Source of the DNA: an uncultured Thermoleophilia bacterium
GTDB taxonomy: Bacteria; Actinomycetota; Thermoleophilia; UBA2241
Assembly (NCBI GenBank): GCA_903862845.1
Contig: CAIOZS010000238.1
Coordinates: 1-50,388 of the forward strand
Direction: 5' to 3'
DNA: 50,388 nt
Shown here: positions 43,104-50,388 of the stretch, piece after piece
Numbering within the stretch: the stretch's first letter is position 1
Layout: the number at the start of each line of letters is the position of its first letter
Notes under the pieces: generated by a model
Databases searched by the model: none
What the model was told of the DNA's origin: nothing
What the model saw: only the letters and a program-made list of their open reading frames with translations
Translations under genes and position numbers: made by a program

Positions 43104-45575
43104 ATGATGCGCTCGCCGGTCGTCTCTACCGTCCTTGTCGCGCTGCTCTGCGTCGTCGCTGCGCTGGCGGCGGCCGGCTCCGCGCGCGCCGCCGGCGCTC
43201 CCCCGCCTCAGGCCTCATGGACCATCGCTCTCTACGCCAACGGTGACAACAATCTCATGTACACGTGGCCGCTCTTCACCCTGCCGGCGCTCGAGCGCAT
43301 CCCGCCGAACGGCGCCGTGAACGTCGTCGCCATGCTCGACAAGCCGAAGAAGGGCGGCGCCTGGCTCTACAAGATCTCCGGGCCCTCTGTCGAGACCGTG
43401 AAGCACTACGCCGCCGAGCGCGATTTCGGCGCGGGCGCCACGTTCCGATGGTTCCTCGAGCAGGTCCACGCGCGGTTCCCCAGCGACCACCTGCTGGTCG
43501 TCGGCTGGGACCACGGCTACGGCTGGCACTACTTCAGCTGGGACGACACCTCTGGCGACAAGATCCTGCTGCCCGAGCTGAAGAAGGCGATCGTGGGCGC
43601 CGGCGTGCCCATCGACGTCCTGGGCTTCGACGCCTGCAACATGGCCGACGCGGACGTGGCGTACGAGCTTGCGGCCACCGGGCTCGTCGGCCACCTCGTG
43701 GCCTCCGAAGAGACCATCGACCAGGACGGCTATCCGTACGACAACATGTTCACGCCGCTGGCCTACGACCCCCAGCGCGAGCCCGACGCAGTGGTCACGG
43801 ACATGCTCGCCGGGTGGCAGCGCTACTACGGCTCCCGGCGCAACTTCAATTGGGTCAGCCTGTCCGCCGTCGACCTGGCCGGGAGCGTCGCGATGAAGGG
43901 CGACCTCGTCGCCTGGGTCACGCGGCTGCGTGACGATCTGCCGCTGTTCGCGTCCCGCTACCAGGCCGCGATGACCGCGACGATCTACGCCTGGGACTCG
44001 TGGCAGCTCGACCTCGGCGGCTTTGCGGCCCAGCTCGCGGACGACCCGCTGATCACGGACGCCGCCCTCAAGGCGGCCGCGGCCGCCGTGCGTGACGACG
44101 TCGCGGCGGCCGTGATCGACGTCACGAGCGGTTCGTACGCGAGCGAGTTTACGGGCCTGACGGTCTGGGCGGGCAGCGGTGCAGACTGGAAGCAGTACCG
44201 CGAGGACTACCGCGCCCAGGTGGGATTCGGCAAGCCGGTCGCCGCCGGCGGCACCGGCTGGTACGACTTCCTGCGCGCCTTCAACGCCGGCACGGCGGCC
44301 GACCGGCACAAGCCCGACCCCATGGATCTGCCGGGGCGCGCCGCCTACGGCCTCAGCGACGTGTACTTCAGGGACGCCCAGCACGGCTGGGCGACCGGCT
44401 TCAATAACGTCGCGAGCACCTCGTTCGTGATGCGCACGGCGGCCGCGGGCACGGCCTGGAAGACGAGCGACCAGGCGGCGCTGGCGAACTATCTCTTCAG
44501 CGCCATCGCCGCGCAACCCGGCGAAGTCCTGTGGGCGGTGGGCGACTCGGGCTACGACGACAGCATCATTGCGCGCAGCGCCACCGCCGGGCGCACCTGG
44601 ACCCAGCGCCGTTCGCACACCGCCCAGTACCTGTTCGGCGTGGACTTCGCCGATGCCAGGCACGGCTGGGTGTGCGGGGCGGGCGGCACGCTGCTGCGCA
44701 GCGCCGATGCGGGCAGGAGCTGGAAGAAGGTCGCCTCCGCCCCGACGGGCGACCTCTTCGCCCTCGATTTCGGCGACGCGAGCCACGGCTGGGCGGCGGT
44801 CAACGACGAGCGCTACCCGAACGCGCAGCTCGAGTACACCGGCGACGCCGGCGCGCACTGGGTGAGCCGGTACACGGCCGCCAGGGCTCTCCTCTACAGC
44901 GTCGACGCGCTGAGCGACACTGAGGTCTGGGCGGCCGGCGGCGACCCGGCGAGCGAGGCGGGGACACTGGTGCACGGTGGCCTCGGTGAGGTTTGGTCGA
45001 CGCAGTGGAGCGGCGTCCAGCGACTGGCCGACGTGAAGATGGCCGACGTGACGCACGGCTGGGCGGTCGGCGACGGCGGCCTCATCCTGCACACCGGCAA
45101 CGGCTCCACGTGGGCTCCTCAGGTCAGCGGAGTCGCCTTCGACCTCACGGCGGTGAGCGCCGTGGACGAGTTGACGGCGTGGGCGGTCGGCGACGGCGAG
45201 GCGATCCTCTCGACCAGCGACGGCGGCGCGCATTGGGTCGCCGGTCACGGCGACGTCGTGGGGCCTGAGACGCAAGCGCCGCAGGCGGCTCGTGCGTCGC
45301 TCGGCGTCAGGGCCACGCTGCACTTCCGGGTGGCGGACGGCTGCGGAGACGCGCGGCCAACCATCAAGATCAGGGACGCGCGCGGCCGGGTGGTCAAGTC
45401 CCGTGAGCTCGGCTGGGTCGCGAGCGGGGCCGAGCAGGCCTGGACCTTTCGCTGCACGCTCCCACGCGGCACGTACCGCTTCTCCGTGGCCGCCGTCGAC
45501 ATGGCCGGCAACCACCAGGGCAACGTGGCGAGCAACACGCTCAAGGTGACGGCATCGCCGTCGACCGCGCGATGA
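43104..45575 (+). CDS. Secreted clostripain-family (C11) peptidase with Ycf48/BNR-like repeats
   Basis: 823-aa secreted protein. A signal peptide is followed by a clostripain-type domain (about 35-400) with the catalytic His in GWDHGYGW and the Cys in LGFDACNMADADVAYEL. From about residue 410 come at least five propeller-like repeats with the pattern F.D..HGWA.G...T.DAG..W (for example DARHGWVCGAGGTLLRSADA), as in Ycf48/sialidase-type propellers. A C-terminal Ig-like domain ends the protein. ATG 43104 or 43107 with AAAGGGG upstream. It lies between two cobalamin-controlled units but has no visible link to B12; an outside-facing protein-processing or adhesion role is plausible. Confidence 0.82.
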   Translation: MMRSPVVSTVLVALLCVVAALAAAGSARAAGAPPPQASWTIALYANGDNNLMYTWPLFTLPALERIPPNGAVNVVAMLDKPKKGGAWLYKISGPSVETVKHYAAERDFGAGATFRWFLEQVHARFPSDHLLVVGWDHGYGWHYFSWDDTSGDKILLPELKKAIVGAGVPIDVLGFDACNMADADVAYELAATGLVGHLVASEETIDQDGYPYDNMFTPLAYDPQREPDAVVTDMLAGWQRYYGSRRNFNWVSLSAVDLAGSVAMKGDLVAWVTRLRDDLPLFASRYQAAMTATIYAWDSWQLDLGGFAAQLADDPLITDAALKAAAAAVRDDVAAAVIDVTSGSYASEFTGLTVWAGSGADWKQYREDYRAQVGFGKPVAAGGTGWYDFLRAFNAGTAADRHKPDPMDLPGRAAYGLSDVYFRDAQHGWATGFNNVASTSFVMRTAAAGTAWKTSDQAALANYLFSAIAAQPGEVLWAVGDSGYDDSIIARSATAGRTWTQRRSHTAQYLFGVDFADARHGWVCGAGGTLLRSADAGRSWKKVASAPTGDLFALDFGDASHGWAAVNDERYPNAQLEYTGDAGAHWVSRYTAARALLYSVDALSDTEVWAAGGDPASEAGTLVHGGLGEVWSTQWSGVQRLADVKMADVTHGWAVGDGGLILHTGNGSTWAPQVSGVAFDLTAVSAVDELTAWAVGDGEAILSTSDGGAHWVAGHGDVVGPETQAPQAARASLGVRATLHFRVADGCGDARPTIKIRDARGRVVKSRELGWVASGAEQAWTFRCTLPRGTYRFSVAAVDMAGNHQGNVASNTLKVTASPSTAR

Positions 45576-45578
45576 CAT

Positions 45579-45607
45579 TTGCGCCTGCGGGTCGGCCGCT
45601 GTAGCCT
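45579..45607 (+). promoter_or_regulatory. Promoter upstream of second cobalamin riboswitch
   Basis: TTGCGC (45579-45584) and TAGCCT (45602-45607) are 17 bases apart, placing transcription start near 45614, just before the riboswitch. Confidence 0.5.
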
Positions 45608-45617
45608 TCACGGGCCA

Positions 45618-45763
45618 TCTCTCAGCCGCTGGGAAGCCGGTGCAAGGCCGGCGCTGCCCCGCAACTGTAGGCGCCGACGAAAGCCGCAGCGATGCCACTG
45701 CCCAAGGGCGGGAAGGCGCGGCCGGTAGGACGAAGCGCGAGCCAGGACACCGTGGCTGAGGGA
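45618..45763 (+). ncRNA. Cobalamin riboswitch 2
   Basis: P1 pairs 45618-45627 (TCTCTCAGCC) with 45754-45763 (GGCTGAGGGA), including one G-U. The core has GGGAAGCCGGTGCAAGGCCGG, CTGCCCCGCAACTGTAGG, GCCACTG, GGGCGGGAAGGCG and AGCCAGGACACC, a textbook B12 riboswitch. No U-rich terminator follows; the SD GAGGGAGG of cobU is about 20 nt downstream, so translational control is more likely. Confidence 0.95.
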
Positions 45764-45795
45764 GCATCGCGACAACGCCTCGAGGGAGGGCTGCG

Positions 45796-46464
45796 GTGAG
45801 TGCATCTCACGACCGATTCATTCTCGTCACCGGTGGCGCGCGCAGCGGCAAGAGCACCTTTGCCGAGCGGCTCGCGGCGCAGCTCGCCGAGCCGCGCGGT
45901 GGCCGCGTGACCTACCTCGCCACCTCCGAGACCAACGACGTCGAGATGGCGGCGCGGGTCGCGGCGCATCGCGCCGCGCGGCCCACCGCCTGGACCACGG
46001 TGGAGTGCCCGCGCGAGGTGCCGGCGGTGGTGCGCGAGCACGCCGGTGACGGGGTCTTCCTCCTCGACTGCGTCACGTTCTGGGTCACCAACCTGCTGTT
46101 CGCGGGCGGCGCCTTCGGCGGCAGTACGCCGCCCGCCGAGGGCTTCAACTACGACAAGGACCTGCTGCCGGCGGACGAGGAGCGCGCCGCCGCGGCGCGC
46201 GTCTCCGCCGGCATCTCCGATCTTCTCGCCGCGCTCACCGAGACAGGCGCCACTATGATCGCCGTGTCCAACGAGGTCGGGCTTGGGGTCGTCCCCGAGT
46301 ATCCGCTCGCTCGTCTGTACCGCGACCAGCTCGGCTGGGCCAACCAGCGCCTCGCCGCCACGGCCGATCGCGTCTACTTCCTCGTCGCCGGCTTTCCGCT
46401 CGACGTCACGGCTCTCGCCGCTTCCCCGCTCACCCAGTCTTCCGTGAAGGAGTCCGACCAGTGA
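45796..46464 (+). CDS. cobU: Adenosylcobinamide kinase/guanylyltransferase
   Basis: 222-aa bifunctional enzyme that phosphorylates adenosylcobinamide and adds GMP to give AdoCbi-GDP. The P-loop GGARSGKSTFAE, YLATSE and the guanylylation-site His region AHRAARP are intact, and NEVGLGVVPEYPLARLYRD is a conserved family block. GTG 45796 follows GAGGGAGG. First gene of the riboswitch-controlled salvage operon, overlapping cobT. Confidence 0.95.
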   Translation: MSASHDRFILVTGGARSGKSTFAERLAAQLAEPRGGRVTYLATSETNDVEMAARVAAHRAARPTAWTTVECPREVPAVVREHAGDGVFLLDCVTFWVTNLLFAGGAFGGSTPPAEGFNYDKDLLPADEERAAAARVSAGISDLLAALTETGATMIAVSNEVGLGVVPEYPLARLYRDQLGWANQRLAATADRVYFLVAGFPLDVTALAASPLTQSSVKESDQ

Positions 46465-47549
46465 CCACCGATCTGCTCACCCGCACCATCGCCGCCATCA
46501 TGCCTCTCGATGCCGACGCCATGCGCATCGCCGAGGCGCGGCAGATGGAGCTGACCAAGCCGCCGAAGGCGCTCGGCCGCCTGGAGACGCTGTCCATCCA
46601 GCTTGCCGGCATTCAGGGCAAGGCGCAGCCCGTCATCGAGAGCAAGGCCATCGCCGTGATGGCGGCCGACCACGGCGTGACCGAGGAGGGCGTGAGTGCC
46701 TTCCCGGCCGCGGTCACGCCGGGGATGGTGTTCAACTTCGCGGCGGGGGGCGCCGCCATCAACGTCATCGGCCGCCACGTCGGCGCCCGCGTGCTCGTCA
46801 CCGACGTGGGCGTGAACGCCGACCTCAGCGCCGCCGAAGGCGTGCGCCAGAAGAAGATCCGCATGGGCACCGCCAACATCGCCAAGGGCCCGGCGATGAA
46901 GCGCGAGGAGGCGGTTCGTGCCATCGAGATCGGCATCGCGCTCGTCGAGGAAGAGCTGACGAAGGGTCTTGACATCATCGCCACCGGCGAGATGGGCATC
47001 GGCAACACGACGGCGGCGTCGGCCGTCATCGCGGCGCTCACCGGCGAGCCCGCCGCGACGGTCACGGGGCGCGGCACCGGCATCAGCGCCGACGCTCTTC
47101 CGGCCAAAGTGGCCGTCATCGAGAAGGCGCTGGCCGTGAACCAGCCGGACGCCGCCGATGCCATCGACGTGCTGGCCAAGGTCGGCGGCCTCGAGATCGC
47201 GGCCATGACCGGCGTGTTCCTCGGCGGCGCGGCGCATCGCATCCCCGTGGTCATGGACGGCTTCATCAGCGCCGCTGCGGCGCTCGCCGCGGTGCGCCTC
47301 TGCCACGAGTGCGTGGACTACATCCTGCCGAGCCACGTGAGCATCGAGATCGGGCATCAGGTGGTGCTCGACGAGCTCGGCCTGGTGCCGCTGTTCGACC
47401 TGCAGATGCGGCTCGGCGAGGGTACCGGGGCGGCCCTGTCGATGAGCATCATCGAGGCCGCCGCCCGCATCCTCAGCGAGATGGCGACCTTCGAAAGCGC
47501 CGGCGTCGCCGGCGACCCGAGCGCAGCCGACGCGCGGCTGACGCGGTGA
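46461..47549 (+). CDS. cobT: Nicotinate-nucleotide:dimethylbenzimidazole phosphoribosyltransferase
   Basis: 362-aa CobT, making alpha-ribazole phosphate from NaMN and dimethylbenzimidazole. KPPKALGRLE, AADHGVTEEGVSAFP, GEMGIGNTTAASA and the C-terminal catalytic-Glu block RLGEGTGAAL are present. GTG start overlaps the cobU stop (GTGA). This is the canonical lower-ligand enzyme, so the TrpD-like gene at 41816 is not needed for the standard base. Confidence 0.96.
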   Translation: MTTDLLTRTIAAIMPLDADAMRIAEARQMELTKPPKALGRLETLSIQLAGIQGKAQPVIESKAIAVMAADHGVTEEGVSAFPAAVTPGMVFNFAAGGAAINVIGRHVGARVLVTDVGVNADLSAAEGVRQKKIRMGTANIAKGPAMKREEAVRAIEIGIALVEEELTKGLDIIATGEMGIGNTTAASAVIAALTGEPAATVTGRGTGISADALPAKVAVIEKALAVNQPDAADAIDVLAKVGGLEIAAMTGVFLGGAAHRIPVVMDGFISAAAALAAVRLCHECVDYILPSHVSIEIGHQVVLDELGLVPLFDLQMRLGEGTGAALSMSIIEAAARILSEMATFESAGVAGDPSAADARLTR

Positions 47550-47574
47550 CGGCGTCCGGGAGGATCGAGGCTCG

Positions 47575-48531
47575 ATGAAGGACGATGGCGACTGGTTCGA
47601 GGTCGATGACGCCGAGCCGGGGCGCGACCGGGTGCTGCTCGGCGCCGAGCGCCTCCCCCGGCAGCCGGCCGAGGACCGTTCGGCAAGAGACGACGTCCAC
47701 CCTACGCCCGGCGAGCCGGCGGCCGGCGGCAGCGCCGCCGCAGGGTCTTTCGTTCGCCGGCTCACCCTCGCGGTCACTTTCCTCACCGGCATTCCTTTAC
47801 CGGTGAAGGGCCATGTGAGCCCGGCCGACCTGTGGCGCAGCATGGGCTGGTACCCGCTGGTCGGGCTCGCCCTCGGCGCGGCGGCTTGGGGCGTGTACGC
47901 GGGCCTGCTCGAGCTTCTCCCGAGCTTCGTCGCCGCGGTGCTCGTGGTGCTGCTGCTCGAGTCCGTCACGCGCGGGCTGCACATGGACGGCCTCATGGAC
48001 ACCGCCGACGGCGTGCTCAGCGGGGCGCCCCGAGAGAGGGCGCTCGAGATCATGAAAGACAGCAATGTCGGCGCGATGGGCGTCGTCGCGGCAGTGCTGA
48101 TCTTGATCCTGAAAGTCGCGGCTCTGGGCGCGCTCACGCGCGCCGCCGCCGCCGCGCCCCTGCTCGCCGGCTGGTGCGCGGCGCGCGCGCTGCCCGCCGT
48201 TGACGTGTACGCGTGGCCGTATGCCCGCGCCGCGGGCACCGGCGAGGCGTTCACGCGCGAGCGCACGATCGGCCCGGTGATGATGGCCGGCTGGCTGCTG
48301 TTGGGCGGCGTGGTCGTGGCCGGACTGGTCGGCCTGGCGGCCGACGCCGCCGGCACCTGGAGCTCCGGCCTCGTGATCGCGGTGGTCGCGATGGGCGTGG
48401 CGCTGCTCGTGCAGGCCGCCGTGGCGAAGCGTCTCGGCGGCCTCACCGGCGACGTCTACGGCATGGGCATCGAACTGGCCGAGGCGGCGGCGCTGGTCGT
48501 CGGGTGCGCGATCGTTAAGCTGGCCGGGTGA
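47575..48531 (+). CDS. cobS: Adenosylcobinamide-GDP ribazoletransferase (cobalamin synthase)
   Basis: 318-aa membrane enzyme joining AdoCbi-GDP and alpha-ribazole. The conserved block HMDGLMDTADGVLSG with EIMKDSNVGAMG is present and several hydrophobic segments follow. The N-terminus carries about 60 extra polar residues compared with typical 250-aa CobS; ATG 47575 has GGGAGG and GAGG upstream, so the extension is probably real, though an internal start is possible. Confidence 0.92.
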   Translation: MKDDGDWFEVDDAEPGRDRVLLGAERLPRQPAEDRSARDDVHPTPGEPAAGGSAAAGSFVRRLTLAVTFLTGIPLPVKGHVSPADLWRSMGWYPLVGLALGAAAWGVYAGLLELLPSFVAAVLVVLLLESVTRGLHMDGLMDTADGVLSGAPRERALEIMKDSNVGAMGVVAAVLILILKVAALGALTRAAAAAPLLAGWCAARALPAVDVYAWPYARAAGTGEAFTRERTIGPVMMAGWLLLGGVVVAGLVGLAADAAGTWSSGLVIAVVAMGVALLVQAAVAKRLGGLTGDVYGMGIELAEAAALVVGCAIVKLAG

Positions 48532-48547
48532 CTGCGGCGGTCTCGGC

Positions 48548-49330
48548 ATGAAGCTCTTCCTCGTGCGTCACGGCCAGTCGACGGGCAACGTCGGGGGCAC
48601 GCTGATTGGTCAGAGCGACCACCCTCTCACCGAGCTCGGTGAGGCGCAGGCGCGAGCGGCCGCGGAGCGCCTCGCGCCGCTGGGCCCAATGCCTGTGCAC
48701 TGCAGCGACCTGCCGCGCGCCGTGGCCACCGCCGAGCACATCGTCCGCGCCTTGGCGGAGTCGCCCGGCGTGGGCGCAGAGCTCGCCGGCGTCGCCTGCG
48801 TCCCGCCGCGCGTGATCCCCGACCCGCGCCTGCGCGAGATCGACCTCGGCGACTATGAGGGCCGCTCCTGGGAGGAGTTCGAGGCCGACGAGGAGCTCAC
48901 CGCGGCATTCGTTGTCGACCCCTACGGTACGAGACTGCCCAACGGCGAGTCGCTCGCGCATCTCGAGACGCGGGTGATGAGCGCCGTGGGCGAGATCCTT
49001 GCGGCGCACGGCGTCGGCCCCGACGGTGGTCTCAGCGCCGACGCCGTCGCCTCCGCGGATGCGAGTGCCCTGGCGACCGGCTTCCTCACCGCCGAACCAG
49101 GCGAGAGTGCCTGCATCGTTGCCCACGACGGCCCCATCCGCGCCATCCTCAACCACTACCTCGGCGTGCCGCCGGAGAAGTGGTGGACATTGTCCACCAC
49201 CCACGGCGGCGTCTCGCTGCTCGAGCTCGCCGGCGGCTGGGTCAACGTGCGCTACGTGAACGCGACCAGCCACCTCGCCGGGCTCGGTGACGCGCCGTCC
49301 GAGCCGGCCGACGAGCCGGCCGCCGGCTGA
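48548..49330 (+). CDS. cobC: Histidine phosphatase, alpha-ribazole phosphatase (CobC)-like
   Basis: 260-aa histidine-phosphatase-superfamily protein. The phosphohistidine motif LVRHGQSTGN is at the N-terminus, REIDLGDYEGRSWEEF is typical of CobC/phosphoglycerate mutase-like enzymes, and VAHDGPIRAIL carries the second catalytic His. Position between cobS and cbiB supports removal of the phosphate from alpha-ribazole phosphate or adenosylcobalamin phosphate. An insert near residues 150-175 is Ala/Asp-rich. Confidence 0.82.
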   Translation: MKLFLVRHGQSTGNVGGTLIGQSDHPLTELGEAQARAAAERLAPLGPMPVHCSDLPRAVATAEHIVRALAESPGVGAELAGVACVPPRVIPDPRLREIDLGDYEGRSWEEFEADEELTAAFVVDPYGTRLPNGESLAHLETRVMSAVGEILAAHGVGPDGGLSADAVASADASALATGFLTAEPGESACIVAHDGPIRAILNHYLGVPPEKWWTLSTTHGGVSLLELAGGWVNVRYVNATSHLAGLGDAPSEPADEPAAG

Positions 49331-49352
49331 CCGCGCGGCGCAGGGTCAGGCC

Positions 49353-50303
49353 GTGTGCTTCCTTCCGCACGACTGGCGGCTGGCGCTCGCGACCGTGCTG
49401 CTCGCCGGCCTCATCGACGTCACGATCGGCGAGCCCCCGAGCGCGCTGCACCCCGTCGTCTGGATGGGCCGGCTGATCGACGCCCTGATGGGGCGCCGCC
49501 CGCGCGGCCGGCCCCGCGCCGAGCTCGCCTACGGCGTGCTGATCGTGGTCGTCACGGCCGGCGCGGCTGCGGCCGCCGGCCTGCTGCTGACGCTGGGCCT
49601 CAGTCACGTGCCCTGGTGGGCGGCGCTGCCGATCGACGCCTGGGTGCTGAAGACAGCGTTCTCGCTGCGCGGCCTGGTGCGCGCCGGCCGCGACGTGCAG
49701 CGCGCCCTCGCCGGCGGCAGCGCCGCGGCTCGCGCCCGTCTCTCGGCGCTCGTGAGCCGCTCCCCCGACCTTGACGCGCGGCTGATCGTCTCAGCCACGG
49801 TGGAGTCGCTGGCTGAGAACCTCACCGACAGCGTCGCCTCACCGCTCCTGTACTATGCCTTGTTCGGGTTGCCCGGCGCCCTCGCTTACCGGGCCATCAA
49901 CACCATGGATGCGATGATCGGCTACCGCGACGAGCGCGAACACGTGGGCAAAGCGGCGGCGCGCAGCGACGACGTGGCCAACTGGGTGCCGACGCGGATC
50001 GCGGCGTTGCTGCTCGTCGCGGTGGCGATCCTGAAGCGGAGGGCCCGGGCCGCCTGGGCGGCGCTGCGCACGCAGCACCGCCCCGAGCACGGGCCCAACA
50101 AGACCCTGGCGATCGCCACCATGGCCGGTGCGCTCGGCGTGCAGCTCGAGAAGCCGGGCGCCTACGTCCTCGGCACCGCCGAGCGGCCGCTCACCGCCGA
50201 CCTGATCGGTGAGGCCGCCTGGTTCGTCTGGGTGGCCGGCGGCGCGACCATCGCCGGCGCCGGCGGCTTGGCGGCGGTCTTCGCCTGGGGAATGCGGGGA
50301 TGA
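49353..50303 (+). CDS. cbiB: Adenosylcobinamide-phosphate synthase
   Basis: 316-aa membrane enzyme (CbiB/CobD) that attaches the aminopropanol linker to adenosylcobyric acid. IGEPPSALHPVVWMGRLI at the start, ESLAENLTDSVASPLLYY and the hallmark AINTMDAMIGYRDE are intact. GTG 49353, with AGGG about 8 nt upstream and 22 bp after cobC, is preferred to the ORF-track start inside cobC. It is the last gene of the salvage operon in the window. Confidence 0.94.
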   Translation: MCFLPHDWRLALATVLLAGLIDVTIGEPPSALHPVVWMGRLIDALMGRRPRGRPRAELAYGVLIVVVTAGAAAAAGLLLTLGLSHVPWWAALPIDAWVLKTAFSLRGLVRAGRDVQRALAGGSAAARARLSALVSRSPDLDARLIVSATVESLAENLTDSVASPLLYYALFGLPGALAYRAINTMDAMIGYRDEREHVGKAAARSDDVANWVPTRIAALLLVAVAILKRRARAAWAALRTQHRPEHGPNKTLAIATMAGALGVQLEKPGAYVLGTAERPLTADLIGEAAWFVWVAGGATIAGAGGLAAVFAWGMRG

Positions 50304-50341
50304 GCGGCCCGCGAGCCCGAAGGGCGCCGTCGCGGGCCGCT
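50303..50341 (+). terminator. Strong hairpin after cbiB
   Basis: AGCGGCCCGCGA (50303-50314) pairs perfectly over 12 bp with TCGCGGGCCGCT (50330-50341), loop 15 nt, starting at the cbiB stop codon. No U-run follows, so termination is likely but not certain. Confidence 0.55.
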
Positions 50342-50388
50342 CAGCTCTCCGGACCAGACCGAGCCGGCGCTTCGCCGGCCGCGGACGC

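Noticed and set aside
43215-45767. 850-aa minus-strand ORF
   Set aside because: Antisense shadow of the clostripain-family gene that also runs across the cobalamin riboswitch; composition is Arg/Ala/Val-rich without motifs.
46374-48446. 690-aa minus-strand ORF over cobT/cobS
   Set aside because: Antisense to two unambiguous cobalamin genes; low-complexity composition.

Overview
The window is about 50 kb of very GC-rich bacterial DNA with dense, mostly overlapping genes, frequent GTG/TTG starts, two PI-mannosyltransferase-like GT4 enzymes and encoded CCA on both tRNAs. This fits an actinobacterium, perhaps Thermoleophilia or Rubrobacteria; no rRNA or other marker is present to settle it. The Kor-type ferredoxin oxidoreductase, the Fe-S serine dehydratase family protein and several polyferredoxins suggest low-oxygen or ferredoxin-based metabolism.

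Region 1 (1-7044) holds two closely related MttB-type (non-pyrrolysine) corrinoid methyltransferase genes flanking a divergent regulator gene, followed by an iron-type alcohol dehydrogenase and a class III aminotransferase. The regulator fuses an IS1595-transposase-like zinc ribbon and HTH to a TetR domain. Both mttB promoters carry the same spaced element, ACTTG-N4-CACTGG-N14-TGCTTGAC.

Region 2 (7101-26523) is the most unusual part. A leftward run of 15 genes, most of them translationally coupled, reads: third MttB homologue, urocanase, ferredoxin, KorA, KorB, KorC, SucC, SucD, histidine ammonia-lyase, an enolase-superfamily enzyme, a 69-aa ornithine-cyclodeaminase-like fragment, a fused L-serine-dehydratase-like enzyme, and a three-subunit molybdenum hydroxylase. 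Divergently transcribed are an IclR-type regulator with two winged-helix domains and a second, diverged HutH homologue. My working model is catabolism of an N-methylated histidine-type betaine (hercynine or ergothioneine class) or a related quaternary amine: demethylation or trimethylamine elimination, then urocanate chemistry, an oxidative bypass in place of the absent HutI, and energy recovery from 2-oxoglutarate through Kor and succinyl-CoA synthetase.

Region 3 (26658-35595) is housekeeping: ATP-dependent PEP carboxykinase, tRNA-Asp, a lipid/glycan operon (two GT4 enzymes, a flippase-like membrane protein, PlsY), a META-domain lipoprotein, tRNA-Val, a ThrE-type exporter and a Crp/Fnr regulator.

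Region 4 (35619-40416) holds redox membrane proteins: a NapH-NapG-like polyferredoxin fusion, a DUF362 protein, a Met-rich membrane-anchored protein, and a second membrane Fe-S protein.

Region 5 (40465-50388) is a cobalamin regulon with two B12 riboswitches. The first is followed by a strong intrinsic terminator and controls an MDR dehydrogenase and a TrpD-like phosphoribosyltransferase. The second controls cobU-cobT-cobS-cobC-cbiB, the late salvage steps. A secreted clostripain-family peptidase with propeller repeats lies between them. The B12 salvage genes could supply the corrinoid needed by the three MttB homologues, but no corrinoid protein or reactivase gene is in the window. No CRISPR array, complete insertion sequence or prophage was seen.
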